This document shows, piece after piece, positions 40,520-48,788 of a stretch of DNA of 55,098 nucleotides. The DNA is taken from contig NZ_KE384023.1 in the NCBI RefSeq assembly GCF_000423465.1, positions 1-55,098 of the forward strand. Reading direction: 5' to 3'. The translations under genes were made by a program, and so were the position numbers. The stretch comes from Propionicicella superfundia DSM 22317. GTDB taxonomy: Bacteria > Actinomycetota > Actinomycetes > Propionibacteriales > Propionibacteriaceae. Below the pieces are notes generated by a model. That model had not been told where the DNA came from. It did not search any database and saw only the letters and a program-made list of their open reading frames with translations. How positions within the stretch are numbered: position 1 is the first letter of the stretch; every line of letters starts with the position of its first letter.

Positions 40520-41842
40520 GTGAGCCGTTATTTCACGGGTACATCGACCATCGAGCGCGACGCCGTCGCGTTCGCGCTCGCGCCGGCGTTGACGCCGGAC
40601 GGGGTGGTCGCGGCACCGAGCTTCTTCCACGGATTCGCGACGCAGCCCCAGGTGCTGGCCCGTGGGCTGGTGACCCTGGCGGACATCACCGCCACCCGCT
40701 ACTTCCAATACGTTCCCAGTGAGTTGCGCGACCCGGTGCTGACCGCCCAGGGGGACAGGCTCCGCGCGGAGTGCTTCTCCGCCTGCAACAGCGTGTACGC
40801 CCGGCTCGACCTGCTGCCGGACGCCTTCGACGGCGGGGAGATCCGCCATGGCACCACCAACGTCGACATCTCCGCCGCCACCCGGGCGATGCTCAGCTCC
40901 GTCGCCAGGAACGAGTTGCTTCACCTCGATGTGGGCATCGAGGGAGTGACGGCCTCGACGCCGACGGCCAGCGCCACCGAGCGGCCGGTCGAGATGCCCG
41001 ACCGGTGGGTGCGCGCCCTCGGGAATGCCGCGGAGCTGCATCACGGGCTCAGCGAGGGATTCACCGTCGGTGCGCCGGGGGCCAAGGCCTTCATCGCCGG
41101 CCTGCCGCCAGCCACGTCGAAGGCCGTGACCGGGTGGCTCGTCCCGACTCGTGCCGGTGTCAGGTTCGCCAACCGACCGGCGACCGGTGCCGTCGCGATC
41201 AGCGGCGTGCACCGGCTCAGCGCGCTCAAACGCCTGCTCGTGCACGTCACCGGGCTGACGGTGCGCGGTCCCGGCGGGGGCGCAGCGGGGCCGGTGCTCG
41301 TCACCGTTCACCTGCCCGCGGCCCGGCTCACCCTGGGGCTCACCGAGGAGTCGTGGCGTGGCTACTCCGGCGAGGGAGCGCTGCTCTCCGCGCTCGCGTC
41401 CGCGGAGGTGCTCGACGATGCCGACCTCCTCTCGGCGCTGCTGGCGTTCGAGCCTGTCATCGACGTGTCACGCCTGGCGTCCGGGGCCGACCTCAGCCCC
41501 GGACGCGTCCGTGGCGGGCTGGCGGTGCTGGCCACCTCCGGACGGGTCGGCTGGGACGCCCACGACGGGGCCTGGTTCCACCGCGAACTCCCCGACGACC
41601 CGGACCGCGTCGACAAGGACAACCCGCGGCTCGTCGCGGCCCGCCGGCTGGCGGACGCCGGGGCGGTGCGCGCCGACGGCACCCGGTGGGTCGTCCGCTC
41701 CTCCGGTACCGACTACACCGTCGAGTTCGCCCCCGACCGCACCCCTCGCTGCACCTGCACCTGGTACTTGCGCCACCAGTCCCGCCGCGGGGCCTGCAAA
41801 CACGCGCTGGCCGTCCAACTCTTCACCCAGGAGCCCGTATGA
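40520..41842 (+). CDS. SWIM zinc-finger protein
   Basis: 440 residues. The C-terminal SWIM motif is C-x-C-x(n)-C-x-H in RCTCTWYLRHQSRRGACKHA (about 412-431), a zinc-binding fold that contacts DNA or proteins. The N-terminal part (FATQPQVLARGLVTLADITA; NSVYARLDLLPDAFDGGEIR) is shared with SWIM proteins encoded beside MoxR/VWA or DUF6493 genes; E. coli YehQ is a distant analogue. No enzyme motif is seen. The next gene overlaps by four bases (ATGA), so the two products probably act together. Insertion of this pair into the cobalamin cluster has no evident metabolic reason. Confidence 0.85.
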   Translation: MSRYFTGTSTIERDAVAFALAPALTPDGVVAAPSFFHGFATQPQVLARGLVTLADITATRYFQYVPSELRDPVLTAQGDRLRAECFSACNSVYARLDLLPDAFDGGEIRHGTTNVDISAATRAMLSSVARNELLHLDVGIEGVTASTPTASATERPVEMPDRWVRALGNAAELHHGLSEGFTVGAPGAKAFIAGLPPATSKAVTGWLVPTRAGVRFANRPATGAVAISGVHRLSALKRLLVHVTGLTVRGPGGGAAGPVLVTVHLPAARLTLGLTEESWRGYSGEGALLSALASAEVLDDADLLSALLAFEPVIDVSRLASGADLSPGRVRGGLAVLATSGRVGWDAHDGAWFHRELPDDPDRVDKDNPRLVAARRLADAGAVRADGTRWVVRSSGTDYTVEFAPDRTPRCTCTWYLRHQSRRGACKHALAVQLFTQEPV

Positions 41843-44800
41843 GACGACACCCGCATCTGGCCGACGCCGTCGAGGTCTTCCGTGATCTCGGCTGGGAGGG
41901 GGCCACCCTGGCCGACGCGGCACGGCTGAGCACGGGGACGGCCGAGCAGCGCAAACGGGCCAAGCAGGGTCTGGCCACCGGCGACTGGGGCGAGTGGGGT
42001 CGGCTCAGCGGGAGCTCGTACGGGTGGATCCCGGCCATCGACGTGGACCGGGATCTGCTGGGGGCGTTCGCGGTGCGGGTCGGCGTCGACGCGCGCCGCG
42101 CGGCGACCGTCATGCCGGTGGGGGACGGCGCGCTCGAGGTGCTGGTCGAGAGGGGCCCGGAGTTCGCGCGTCGCTTCATCGCCGCAGCCAGTCGTTCCCG
42201 GACCCGGCTGTGGGAGCACTCCGCGACGGTCTACGGATCGCTGACCGTCCGGCTGGTGCTGCATCACGGGCTGGAGGTTCCGGACAACATCGAATACCTC
42301 AAGGACTGGGCCGCCTTCGCCGTCGCCCAGCTCACGGGGGATGCCGCCGAGCTTCCGGGGCGTGACGCGACGATGCCTGCCGCGGAACCGGCCCGCGAGC
42401 GGTTCGTCGAGCACATCGACCTGGCCGTCTCGTCCGGTCTGCCCAGCACGGGGCCGTTGGGACGCATCGTCCCGGCGGCTGTCGCGCAGGGCTGGCTCGA
42501 CCCCGGCCACGCCGCCGAGCTGGCTCTGTCGGGGATGGACGCCGCGCAGCGGCCGGGAGACCGGAAGCGCTGGGCCGAGGTCCTCGTCGACGAACTGGCT
42601 GTCGATCCGCAGTTCCTCGTGGCGCGCAGCGACGCGCTGATCCCCGCGCTGGCGACGGGCGAGGCCCCGCTGGTCGAACGATTCGGACCCCCGCTGATCG
42701 CGGGCGTCGGCGACGATCAGCTCGGCGACATCGCCGTGGTCAGTCTCATGGTCGGCACACGCAAAGGGCAGCGCACCGTCCTCAAGGCGCTGGCCGCGCG
42801 GACGGCTCCCAGCGCCGAGACGGTGGCATCGGTGGCGCCCAGGCTCGACGAGCTCGCGGCGGAGAAGGACCGGGCGGTCTCGCGGGCGGCCGCGGCGCTG
42901 CTCAGGAGCTGGGGGGTTGCGGAGTCGGGCCGGCCGGTTGGCGTCGAGCAGACCACGCGCGGACTGTGGCAGCCCACGCCGGCGTTGTGGCAGGTCCCCG
43001 ACTTCGAGGTCGGTGAAGGCACACCGCAGCGGCTCACGGACCTGGCCGCCGAGCTGACGGCGGCCAAGACCTACGCGCTGACCCTGACGACGGAGCGCTT
43101 CTTCGCCTGCGCGAACGCAGTGGCCTACGACGATGCGGAGGCCGCGCGCGCGGCGTTGCGCGGGATCGGCAGCGGGTGGCGCAGCGGTCTCATGGCGGCC
43201 GCGTCGTGGGTCAAGAAGGAGCGGCCGGAGGCCTATCTCGATCCGCCTCCCTCCGAGGACGACGACTGGGCGGCCTGGGGGTTCGACCTCAGCGTGAGGA
43301 CCTACCGGCGCCGTGCCGGGACGGTGGCCGACCCGATGAGCGCGCGCGAGACGTCGATCATGCTCCGGCTCGGGGAGGTGCCCTGCCTCCTGTCGACCCC
43401 CTCGACCGTGTCGATGCAGGTACGTCTCGGCGATCTGGTCGAGAGACTGCGCCGCTACGTCGAGGTCGGGGCCCGCGCGAGCGAGGCCGACCTGCTGCTG
43501 GCGTTGCTGCGGCTGGATCCGGGCGAGAACGGCGAGCGCGTCGACGTCGACGCTCTGGCGGTGCCTGTGCTCCGGCAGCACGGGGTCCTGATGCCGCGCC
43601 GCGCCGGAGAGGTGCTGCAGGGGTATCTGCTGTCCCCCCTCGTGGAGCCGGAGGAGACCGGTGAAGGCCGGAACGGGCCGCCGATCGGGCTTCCGGATTC
43701 GTTGCGCGACTTCCCGCAGCGCGAGATCGGCGATCGCTACGCCGGCCCGTCGATGATGGTGGTGCCCACGTGGGGCGACGCTGCCCTCACGGGGCTCAGG
43801 TGGTCGGTCGAAGGGACGCTCGAACAGGGCGTCCTCGTCCGGCAGGCGGCGCGGCGCGCTGCTCCGCTGCCGCCCGGAGGAGCGATGAACCTGCTGGCCG
43901 TGCAGCGTCCGGGCTGCAGCCACGACGCCGTCCTGGGGGTGCAGGAGGCGTGGCGACGCGGGTTGCTGATCCCCGGCGTCGCCGACGTCGGACTGCTCGA
44001 CTGGGACCGCGGCGAGCCTCGCAACGTCGCCGCGCTCGTCAGCGGGCTGCGGGCGGTCGCCGAGGACGGCGTGCTGTCGGTGGTGTGGCCGATCCTCGAC
44101 GACCTGCTGGTGGCGGCGCTGCGACAGCGGCGGATGATGACCGGCGCGTCGGAGGTGGTCAGCGCCGTCCAGGACCTGTTGCCGGAGGTCACGAGCGCTG
44201 TGACCGCGGGCCTGGCGCCCCGGACGGCGCTCGACCTGCCGGGGCTGCGTGGCCTGGCGCTGCGTGCCGGCTCCTCGGCGGCCGTGCGCCTCGCCGGGGA
44301 GGTGGTCGCGCTGCTGCCGGAGCCGCGCGTCCAGGTGACGGAGCCGCCCGCCCCGCCCGAACGCGAGCTGCCTCCGTTCGAGACGGCCTGGCCCACCGGC
44401 GCGGGCACCGCACCGGGCAATCCCGACGGCATCACCGCGGAGATCGGCTGGCTGAACCCGAAGGCTCCCAGGAGGCTGATCCGGATCGATCTCACGGTGC
44501 CCGGCTACGAGCAGAGGTTCCGGGTCCTCAAACGCGGGTGGTTCTACGACCTGACCTCCGAGGGACAGCTCAGCGCCATCCCCTTCAGCCCGGGCGAGGA
44601 TCCCGACGAGGCCGTGCGCGTGCGGTCGTGGCTGCACTGGGACGATGCCTCGCGCACGGTGGTGGTTCACGAGCACCGAGACTGGCGGCGGGGTCTCGAC
44701 GGACCTCTGGAGGGGCCGCCGCCGCCCGTCTTCGATGCCCAGATGCTGGCGGTCCTGGCGGTCTCCACGCAGGACCGTGCGCAGCACCACGGGCGGTCCA

Positions 44801-45177
44801 CGCTGCCGTGGCTGGCCGGACAGCCACGGGTCGGCTCCCGCACTGTGAGCGCCGCGATGACGTCCCTGCTGGGCAACGACGCGTTCGACCCGGGCAGGCT
44901 GATGCCGATCCTCGCGGACAGTGTCTCGACGCTGCCCGTCCTGTGGCCGGTGCTGGCCGAATCGATCCGCTTCGCGGCCGGCCAGGAACGGGTGCCGCGA
45001 TGGCTCAACCGAGTCCTCGAGGTCGCCCTCGAGTACGCGCCCATCCTGGCCGAGGCGTCTCGCCGTGGTCTGCTGCCCGAGCCGAGGTGGCCCGGCCTCG
45101 CCGAGATCGCGGCGCGACGGGGCAATGCGGTGGTGCTGCAGCGAGCTCGCGCACTCGGTCAGCAGCTCGTCGCGTGA
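41839..45177 (+). CDS. Large DUF6493-like protein, partner of the SWIM protein
   Basis: 1112 residues, no signal peptide or membrane segments. The composition is helical and repeat-like (Ala, Leu, Arg, Glu rich), as in HEAT-type scaffolds: for example LGRIVPAAVAQGWLDPGHAA, TVASVAPRLDELAAEKDRAV and VSRAAAALLRSWGVAESGRP. About 860-1000 is beta-rich (IRIDLTVPGYEQRFRVLKRG; VRSWLHWDDASRTVVVHEHR). The overall form is that of DUF6493 proteins, which follow SWIM genes in many actinobacteria. Biological function is unknown; a ternary-complex or conflict role is suggested for related MoxR/VWA loci, but neither MoxR nor VWA is encoded here. Confidence 0.75.
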   Translation: MRRHPHLADAVEVFRDLGWEGATLADAARLSTGTAEQRKRAKQGLATGDWGEWGRLSGSSYGWIPAIDVDRDLLGAFAVRVGVDARRAATVMPVGDGALEVLVERGPEFARRFIAAASRSRTRLWEHSATVYGSLTVRLVLHHGLEVPDNIEYLKDWAAFAVAQLTGDAAELPGRDATMPAAEPARERFVEHIDLAVSSGLPSTGPLGRIVPAAVAQGWLDPGHAAELALSGMDAAQRPGDRKRWAEVLVDELAVDPQFLVARSDALIPALATGEAPLVERFGPPLIAGVGDDQLGDIAVVSLMVGTRKGQRTVLKALAARTAPSAETVASVAPRLDELAAEKDRAVSRAAAALLRSWGVAESGRPVGVEQTTRGLWQPTPALWQVPDFEVGEGTPQRLTDLAAELTAAKTYALTLTTERFFACANAVAYDDAEAARAALRGIGSGWRSGLMAAASWVKKERPEAYLDPPPSEDDDWAAWGFDLSVRTYRRRAGTVADPMSARETSIMLRLGEVPCLLSTPSTVSMQVRLGDLVERLRRYVEVGARASEADLLLALLRLDPGENGERVDVDALAVPVLRQHGVLMPRRAGEVLQGYLLSPLVEPEETGEGRNGPPIGLPDSLRDFPQREIGDRYAGPSMMVVPTWGDAALTGLRWSVEGTLEQGVLVRQAARRAAPLPPGGAMNLLAVQRPGCSHDAVLGVQEAWRRGLLIPGVADVGLLDWDRGEPRNVAALVSGLRAVAEDGVLSVVWPILDDLLVAALRQRRMMTGASEVVSAVQDLLPEVTSAVTAGLAPRTALDLPGLRGLALRAGSSAAVRLAGEVVALLPEPRVQVTEPPAPPERELPPFETAWPTGAGTAPGNPDGITAEIGWLNPKAPRRLIRIDLTVPGYEQRFRVLKRGWFYDLTSEGQLSAIPFSPGEDPDEAVRVRSWLHWDDASRTVVVHEHRDWRRGLDGPLEGPPPPVFDAQMLAVLAVSTQDRAQHHGRSTLPWLAGQPRVGSRTVSAAMTSLLGNDAFDPGRLMPILADSVSTLPVLWPVLAESIRFAAGQERVPRWLNRVLEVALEYAPILAEASRRGLLPEPRWPGLAEIAARRGNAVVLQRARALGQQLVA

Positions 45178-45194
45178 CCGGTGCCCGCTGGCAC

Positions 45195-45258
45195 GACTGA
45201 CTGTCCTCTCGCGGGGAACGGCTTCTCCGTCGGGGACGTGACCGGTCTTCGCGCGACG
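45195..45258. repeat. Repeat flanking cobK, copy at its 3' side
   Basis: About 60 bases from ACTGACTGTCCTCTCGC to GTGACCGGTCTTCGCGC align with 46041-46099 at roughly three of four positions, sharing CTCGCGGGG, CCGTCGGGGA and GTGACC-CTTCGCGC. Within the unit the motif GTGACCG-CTTCGCGC appears twice, 42 bases apart. It lies in the gap between convergent DUF6493 and cobK genes. Confidence 0.5.
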
Positions 45259-45283
45259 AGGACGCCGCTCCGCCGGCCGAGGA

Positions 45284-46018
45284 TCAGCGGGCGGCGACCC
45301 AGGCGTGAGCCTCCGCGACGGTCGCGACCACCGGGACGCCCGGGGGGACGGGCGGTCGGCGCACGACGACGACCGGCACGGCGAGGCGCGCGGCCGCGTC
45401 CAGCTTCGCGGCGGTGCTGACGCCACCGGAGTCCTTGGTGACGAGGACGTCGATGCGGCGGCCGCCCAGCAGTGCCACCTCGTCGGCGAGCTCGAACGGC
45501 CCGCGGGCGCGGAGGACCTCCCAGGCGGCGGGCACCGGATCGGCGGGAGGATCCACGACTCGGACCAGGACGTACCGGTCGGTCCAGGCGCCGAACTCGG
45601 CCACGCCCTGTCGGCCGATGCTCAAGAACACCCGTCGCCCGAGGGACTCGGCCACGACGCGCGCGGCGGCGAGCGAGTCGACCCAATGCCATCCGGCGGC
45701 GTCGGGACGATCGCCCCAGCTCGGGCGCGACAGCCGCAGCAGCGGCACCTCCGCCGCGGTGCACGCCGTGGCCGCATTCGCGGTGATTCGCGCCGCGAAC
45801 GGGTGGGTGGCGTCGATCACGGCGGTCACCGCTCGGGAGCGGAGGTAGGACATCATTCCCGGGGCGCCTCCGAAACCGCCGATGCGGACGTCCCCCGGTG
45901 GCGTCCGGACCTGCTCGACGTCCCCGGCCAGGGACGTGACCAGGGGGATCCCGTCGGCCACGAGGAGCCCGGCGAGGCGCCGGGCCTCGGCGGTGCCGCC
46001 CAGCAGCAGGACGGTCAT
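45284..46018 (-). CDS. cobK: Precorrin-6A reductase CobK/CbiJ
   Basis: 244 residues. Family features are the N-terminal MTVLLLGGTAEARRLAGLLV, IGGFGGAPGMMSYLRSRAVT, VIDATHPFAARITANAATAC (about 69-88), FLSIGRQGVAEFGAWTDRYV and VLVTKDSGGVSTAAKLDAAA (about 192-211). It reduces precorrin-6A (or its cobalt form) with NADPH. ATG 46018 overlaps the cobD stop by four bases, so the two genes form an operon transcribed away from the riboswitch-controlled one. Confidence 0.95.
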   Translation of the reverse strand: MTVLLLGGTAEARRLAGLLVADGIPLVTSLAGDVEQVRTPPGDVRIGGFGGAPGMMSYLRSRAVTAVIDATHPFAARITANAATACTAAEVPLLRLSRPSWGDRPDAAGWHWVDSLAAARVVAESLGRRVFLSIGRQGVAEFGAWTDRYVLVRVVDPPADPVPAAWEVLRARGPFELADEVALLGGRRIDVLVTKDSGGVSTAAKLDAAARLAVPVVVVRRPPVPPGVPVVATVAEAHAWVAAR

Positions 46019-47031
46019 CGGCCGGTCCCTCCGTGCACCAAGTGACCGACTTCTCGCCGGAAGAGCCCTCCCCGTCGGGGAAGTGACCAACCTTCGCGCA
46101 GCAGCGCCAGAGCCGCGCACGTCGCCACCGAACCGGCGGAGACGATCACCGCCAGGGCGTCGGCCCGTCGCAGGTCGCCCGGCCGCGGCCGACGACCGAA
46201 GCCGAGCTCGCCCCGGTCCTCCTCGACGCCGTCGTAGACGTTCCGGCCGCCGAGCCGCACGCCGAGCGCGCCGGCGAACGCCGCCTCCACCACGCCGCCG
46301 TTCGGGCTCGGGTGCCGCCCGGACTGCTCGCGGACGGCGCGTATCGCGTCGGCCGCCGAACCGCCGACGAGCGGCGCGGCGGCGATCGTCAGGCCGGCCG
46401 CGAGCCGGGCAGGAACCCAGTTCGCCAGGTCGTCGAGCCTCGCCGCGGCCCAGCCGAAGGCGCGATAGCGCTCGTTGCGATACCCGACCATCGCGTCGAG
46501 CGTGTTCACCGCACGGTAGGCGAGGAGGCCGGGGACGCCCGCCACCGCGCCCCAGAACAGCGGCGCGACCACGGCGTCCGAGGTGTTCTCGGCGACCGAC
46601 TCCAGCGTGGCCCGGGCGATGCCCGCCGCGTCCAGCGTCTCGGGATCGCGGCTCACGAGGTTGCGCACGCGCCGACGTGCCGCGGGCAGGTCGGCCGCGG
46701 ACAGCGCGGCGGCGATGCCCTCGGACTCCCGCGTCAGCGAACGTCCGCCCAGGACGGCCCAGGTGGAGACCCCGGTGGCCAGCAGGCCGAGCAGCGGACG
46801 ATCGCGGACGACGCGCCGCACCGACCATCCGAGGCCGAGCGTCCCGCCCACGAGCATCGCCTCGAACAGCACCCCGTGGGCGCGATCATCGCTGTACAGA
46901 CGCCGTTCCAGCGCTGCGGCGACCCGCCCGAACCCGGCCACCGGATGCCCGCGCCGGGGGTCTCCGAACACCTGGTCGGCGACCCAGCCGAGGACCAGAC
47001 CTGCCGCGAGGACACCGTCGTTGCGTCGCAC
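46015..47031 (-). CDS. cobD: Adenosylcobinamide-phosphate synthase CobD/CbiB
   Basis: 338 residues. An integral membrane protein of the CbiB family: GLVLGWVADQVFGDPRRGHP near the N-terminus, RATLESVAENTSDAVVAPLF (about 138-157), YRAVNTLDAMVGYRNERYRA and SPNGGVVEAAFAGALGVRLG. It attaches the aminopropanol arm to adenosylcobyrinic acid, using the product of the CobC-like decarboxylase encoded at 36588. GTG 47031 is chosen for a GGGAG eight bases upstream. The last 30 codons overlap one copy of the repeat that also lies behind cobK. Divergent from the riboswitch. Confidence 0.94.
   Translation of the reverse strand: MRRNDGVLAAGLVLGWVADQVFGDPRRGHPVAGFGRVAAALERRLYSDDRAHGVLFEAMLVGGTLGLGWSVRRVVRDRPLLGLLATGVSTWAVLGGRSLTRESEGIAAALSAADLPAARRRVRNLVSRDPETLDAAGIARATLESVAENTSDAVVAPLFWGAVAGVPGLLAYRAVNTLDAMVGYRNERYRAFGWAAARLDDLANWVPARLAAGLTIAAAPLVGGSAADAIRAVREQSGRHPSPNGGVVEAAFAGALGVRLGGRNVYDGVEEDRGELGFGRRPRPGDLRRADALAVIVSAGSVATCAALALLREGWSLPRRGGLFRREVGHLVHGGTGR
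46041..46099. repeat. Repeat flanking cobK, copy inside the cobD 3' end
   Basis: Counterpart of 45195-45258 in the same orientation: AGTGACCGACTTCTCGCCGG and, 41 bases on, AGTGACCAACCTTCGCGC. It encodes part of the C-terminal tail of CobD (PRRGGLFRREVGHL), so the repeat has become coding. Confidence 0.5.
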
Positions 47032-47069
47032 CGTCCAACTCCCGCTCGTGGTAACCCGATGCGCGAGAG

Positions 47070-47215
47070 TGTGCCAGACTGGTCCCGCAGCGATGTGCTG
47101 AGGAACTCCGGTGAACCCGAGGTCGGGTGAGTCCGGGGCGGTCCCGCCACTGTGACCGGAGCGATCCGGGAGCCAGGAACTCGCCGTGCTGCAGAGCAAT
47201 GCATCGGGCGTGGAC
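47070..47215 (+). ncRNA. Cobalamin riboswitch
   Basis: The conserved core is present: GGAACTCCGGTGAACCCGAG (47102-47121), GGGCGGTCCCGCCACTGTGA (47136-47155) and the B12 box GGGAGCCAGGAACTCGCC (47168-47185), closing with GCATCGGGCG against CCCGATGCGC (47055-47064). It precedes cobI by about 25 bases, where AGGAGG (47221-47226) is the ribosome-binding site. Adenosylcobalamin would switch off the seven-gene operon from cobI to cobA. Confidence 0.92.
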
Positions 47216-47235
47216 ACCTGAGGAGGCTCCCTGAC

Positions 47236-47994
47236 ATGGCTTTGCCTGCCGACTCCACGCCGACCCTCCTGGGGGTCGGCGTCGGCCCTGGTGACCCCGA
47301 GCTCGTGACGCTCAAGGCCGTCAGCGCCCTCCATTCGGCCGACGTCGTGCTCGTCCCGGCCACCGAGGCAAGCGGAACCGACCCCGGCCGGGCCGAGCAG
47401 ATCGTGGCCACGGCCTGCCCGTCCGTGACCGGCCGCATCCGCAGGATCCCGTTCAGCATGGCGCAGCGCCGCGGAGTCGGAACCCGCCGCCGCAAGGCAT
47501 GGGAGGCCTCCGCCCAGGCCGCGGAAGAGGCGTTCGCGGACGGCGCCCGGACCGTCGCGTTCGCAACGGTCGGCGACCCGAGCGTCTATTCGACGTTCTC
47601 CTACCTGGCCGCGCACGTGCAGGCCGCGGTCCCGGGCCTGACGGTCGAGGTCGTCCCGGGCATCACCGCCATGCAGGCGCTGGCGGCCGTGAGCCGCACG
47701 CCGCTGGTCGAGGGCCGCGAGACGCTGACCCTGGTGCCCGCCACCGCCGGGCTCGAGGCGGTCACCGCCGCGCTGGACCACTCCGACACGATCGTGGCGT
47801 ACAAGGGGGGCCGGCAGTTGGCCGAACTGCTGGCGCTGCTACGAGCCCGGAAGCGCGACGGCGTCCTGGGAGTGGACGTCGGCCGTCCCGGGCAGTCGCT
47901 GACCCCGCTCTCGGCGGTCTCCACCGACGAGGCGCCCTACTTCTCGACGGTGCTCGTCCCGGCCGTCCGTTCCGAGACCGGGGGCCGGCTGTGA
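47236..47994 (+). CDS. cobI: Precorrin-2 C20-methyltransferase CobI/CbiL
   Basis: 252 residues. Tetrapyrrole-methylase loop LLGVGVGPGDPELVTLKAVS (about 11-30), then FATVGDPSVYSTFSYLAAHV (about 112-131), VEVVPGITAMQALAAVSRTP and DTIVAYKGGRQLAELLALLR. The length and the IPFSMAQRRG-like segment fit CobI/CbiL, which methylates C20 of (cobalt-)precorrin-2. AGGAGG precedes ATG 47236. First gene of the riboswitch-controlled operon, overlapping cobM by four bases. Confidence 0.94.
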   Translation: MALPADSTPTLLGVGVGPGDPELVTLKAVSALHSADVVLVPATEASGTDPGRAEQIVATACPSVTGRIRRIPFSMAQRRGVGTRRRKAWEASAQAAEEAFADGARTVAFATVGDPSVYSTFSYLAAHVQAAVPGLTVEVVPGITAMQALAAVSRTPLVEGRETLTLVPATAGLEAVTAALDHSDTIVAYKGGRQLAELLALLRARKRDGVLGVDVGRPGQSLTPLSAVSTDEAPYFSTVLVPAVRSETGGRL

Positions 47995-48788
47995 GCGGCG
48001 AGGTGGTGTTCGTAGGCGCCGGACCGGGCGCGGCCGACCTGATCACCCTGCGGGGCGCCCAGGTCATCGCATCGGCCGACATCGTGATCTGGGCATCGAG
48101 CCTCGTCGACGCGGCCATCGTCGCCGACACCAAGCCCGGCGCGCTGGTGATCGACTCGGCGACCGAGTCGCTGGAGGACATCACCCCCCTCTACCAGCGC
48201 GCCCACGACGAAGGGCTGCTGGTGGCCCGGGTGCACACCGGCGACCCGTCGATCTACGGGGCCACCGCCGAGCAGCGCCGGATCTGCGAGCGGATCGGCA
48301 TCCCGCACCGCACCGTCCCCGGGGTGTCGGCGTTCTCGGCCGCCGCGGCCCGGGCGGATGCCGAGGTCACCGTCCCCGAGGTGTCGCAGACCCTGATCCT
48401 CACCCGGCTCGAAGGCGGGCGCACCCCGATGCCCGACCGGGAGACGGTGCGGGGGTTCGCGGCCCACGGGGTCACGATGGCGCTGTACCTGTCGGCGGCC
48501 CGGCACAAGGTCCTGCAGGACGAACTGCTCGCCGGCGGGTACGCCCCCGACACGCCGTGCATCGTGGGCTGCCGGGTGACGTGGCCCGACGAACTGCTGC
48601 TGCGCTGCCGGCTCGGCGAACTGTCGGCGACCATGAAGGCACACAAGCTGTGGAAGCACACCGTCGTCCTGGTCGGCCCGGCGCTGGCCGAGGAGACGAC
48701 GACGCGCAGCCACCTGTACCACCCGGGCTTCCCGCACGGCTACCGCCCCTCGGACGGCACGCCCCTCGTCACGCGGGAGGCGCCGTGA
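47991..48788 (+). CDS. cobM: Precorrin-4 C11-methyltransferase CobM/CbiF
   Basis: 265 residues. VVFVGAGPGAADLITLRGAQ at the start, ASSLVDAAIVADTKPGA, ARVHTGDPSIYGATAEQRRI (about 78-97), RTVPGVSAFSAAAARADAEV and SQTLILTRLEGGRTPMPDRE are all diagnostic of CobM/CbiF. It methylates C11 before ring-A deacylation. GTG 47991 overlaps the cobI stop and cbiE overlaps its own stop, both by four bases. Confidence 0.95.
   Translation: MSGEVVFVGAGPGAADLITLRGAQVIASADIVIWASSLVDAAIVADTKPGALVIDSATESLEDITPLYQRAHDEGLLVARVHTGDPSIYGATAEQRRICERIGIPHRTVPGVSAFSAAAARADAEVTVPEVSQTLILTRLEGGRTPMPDRETVRGFAAHGVTMALYLSAARHKVLQDELLAGGYAPDTPCIVGCRVTWPDELLLRCRLGELSATMKAHKLWKHTVVLVGPALAEETTTRSHLYHPGFPHGYRPSDGTPLVTREAP

Noticed and set aside
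41713-45426. 1237-codon minus-strand open frame
   Set aside because: It lies opposite the DUF6493-like gene, has Arg/Gln/His-rich antisense composition, no start context and no motifs.
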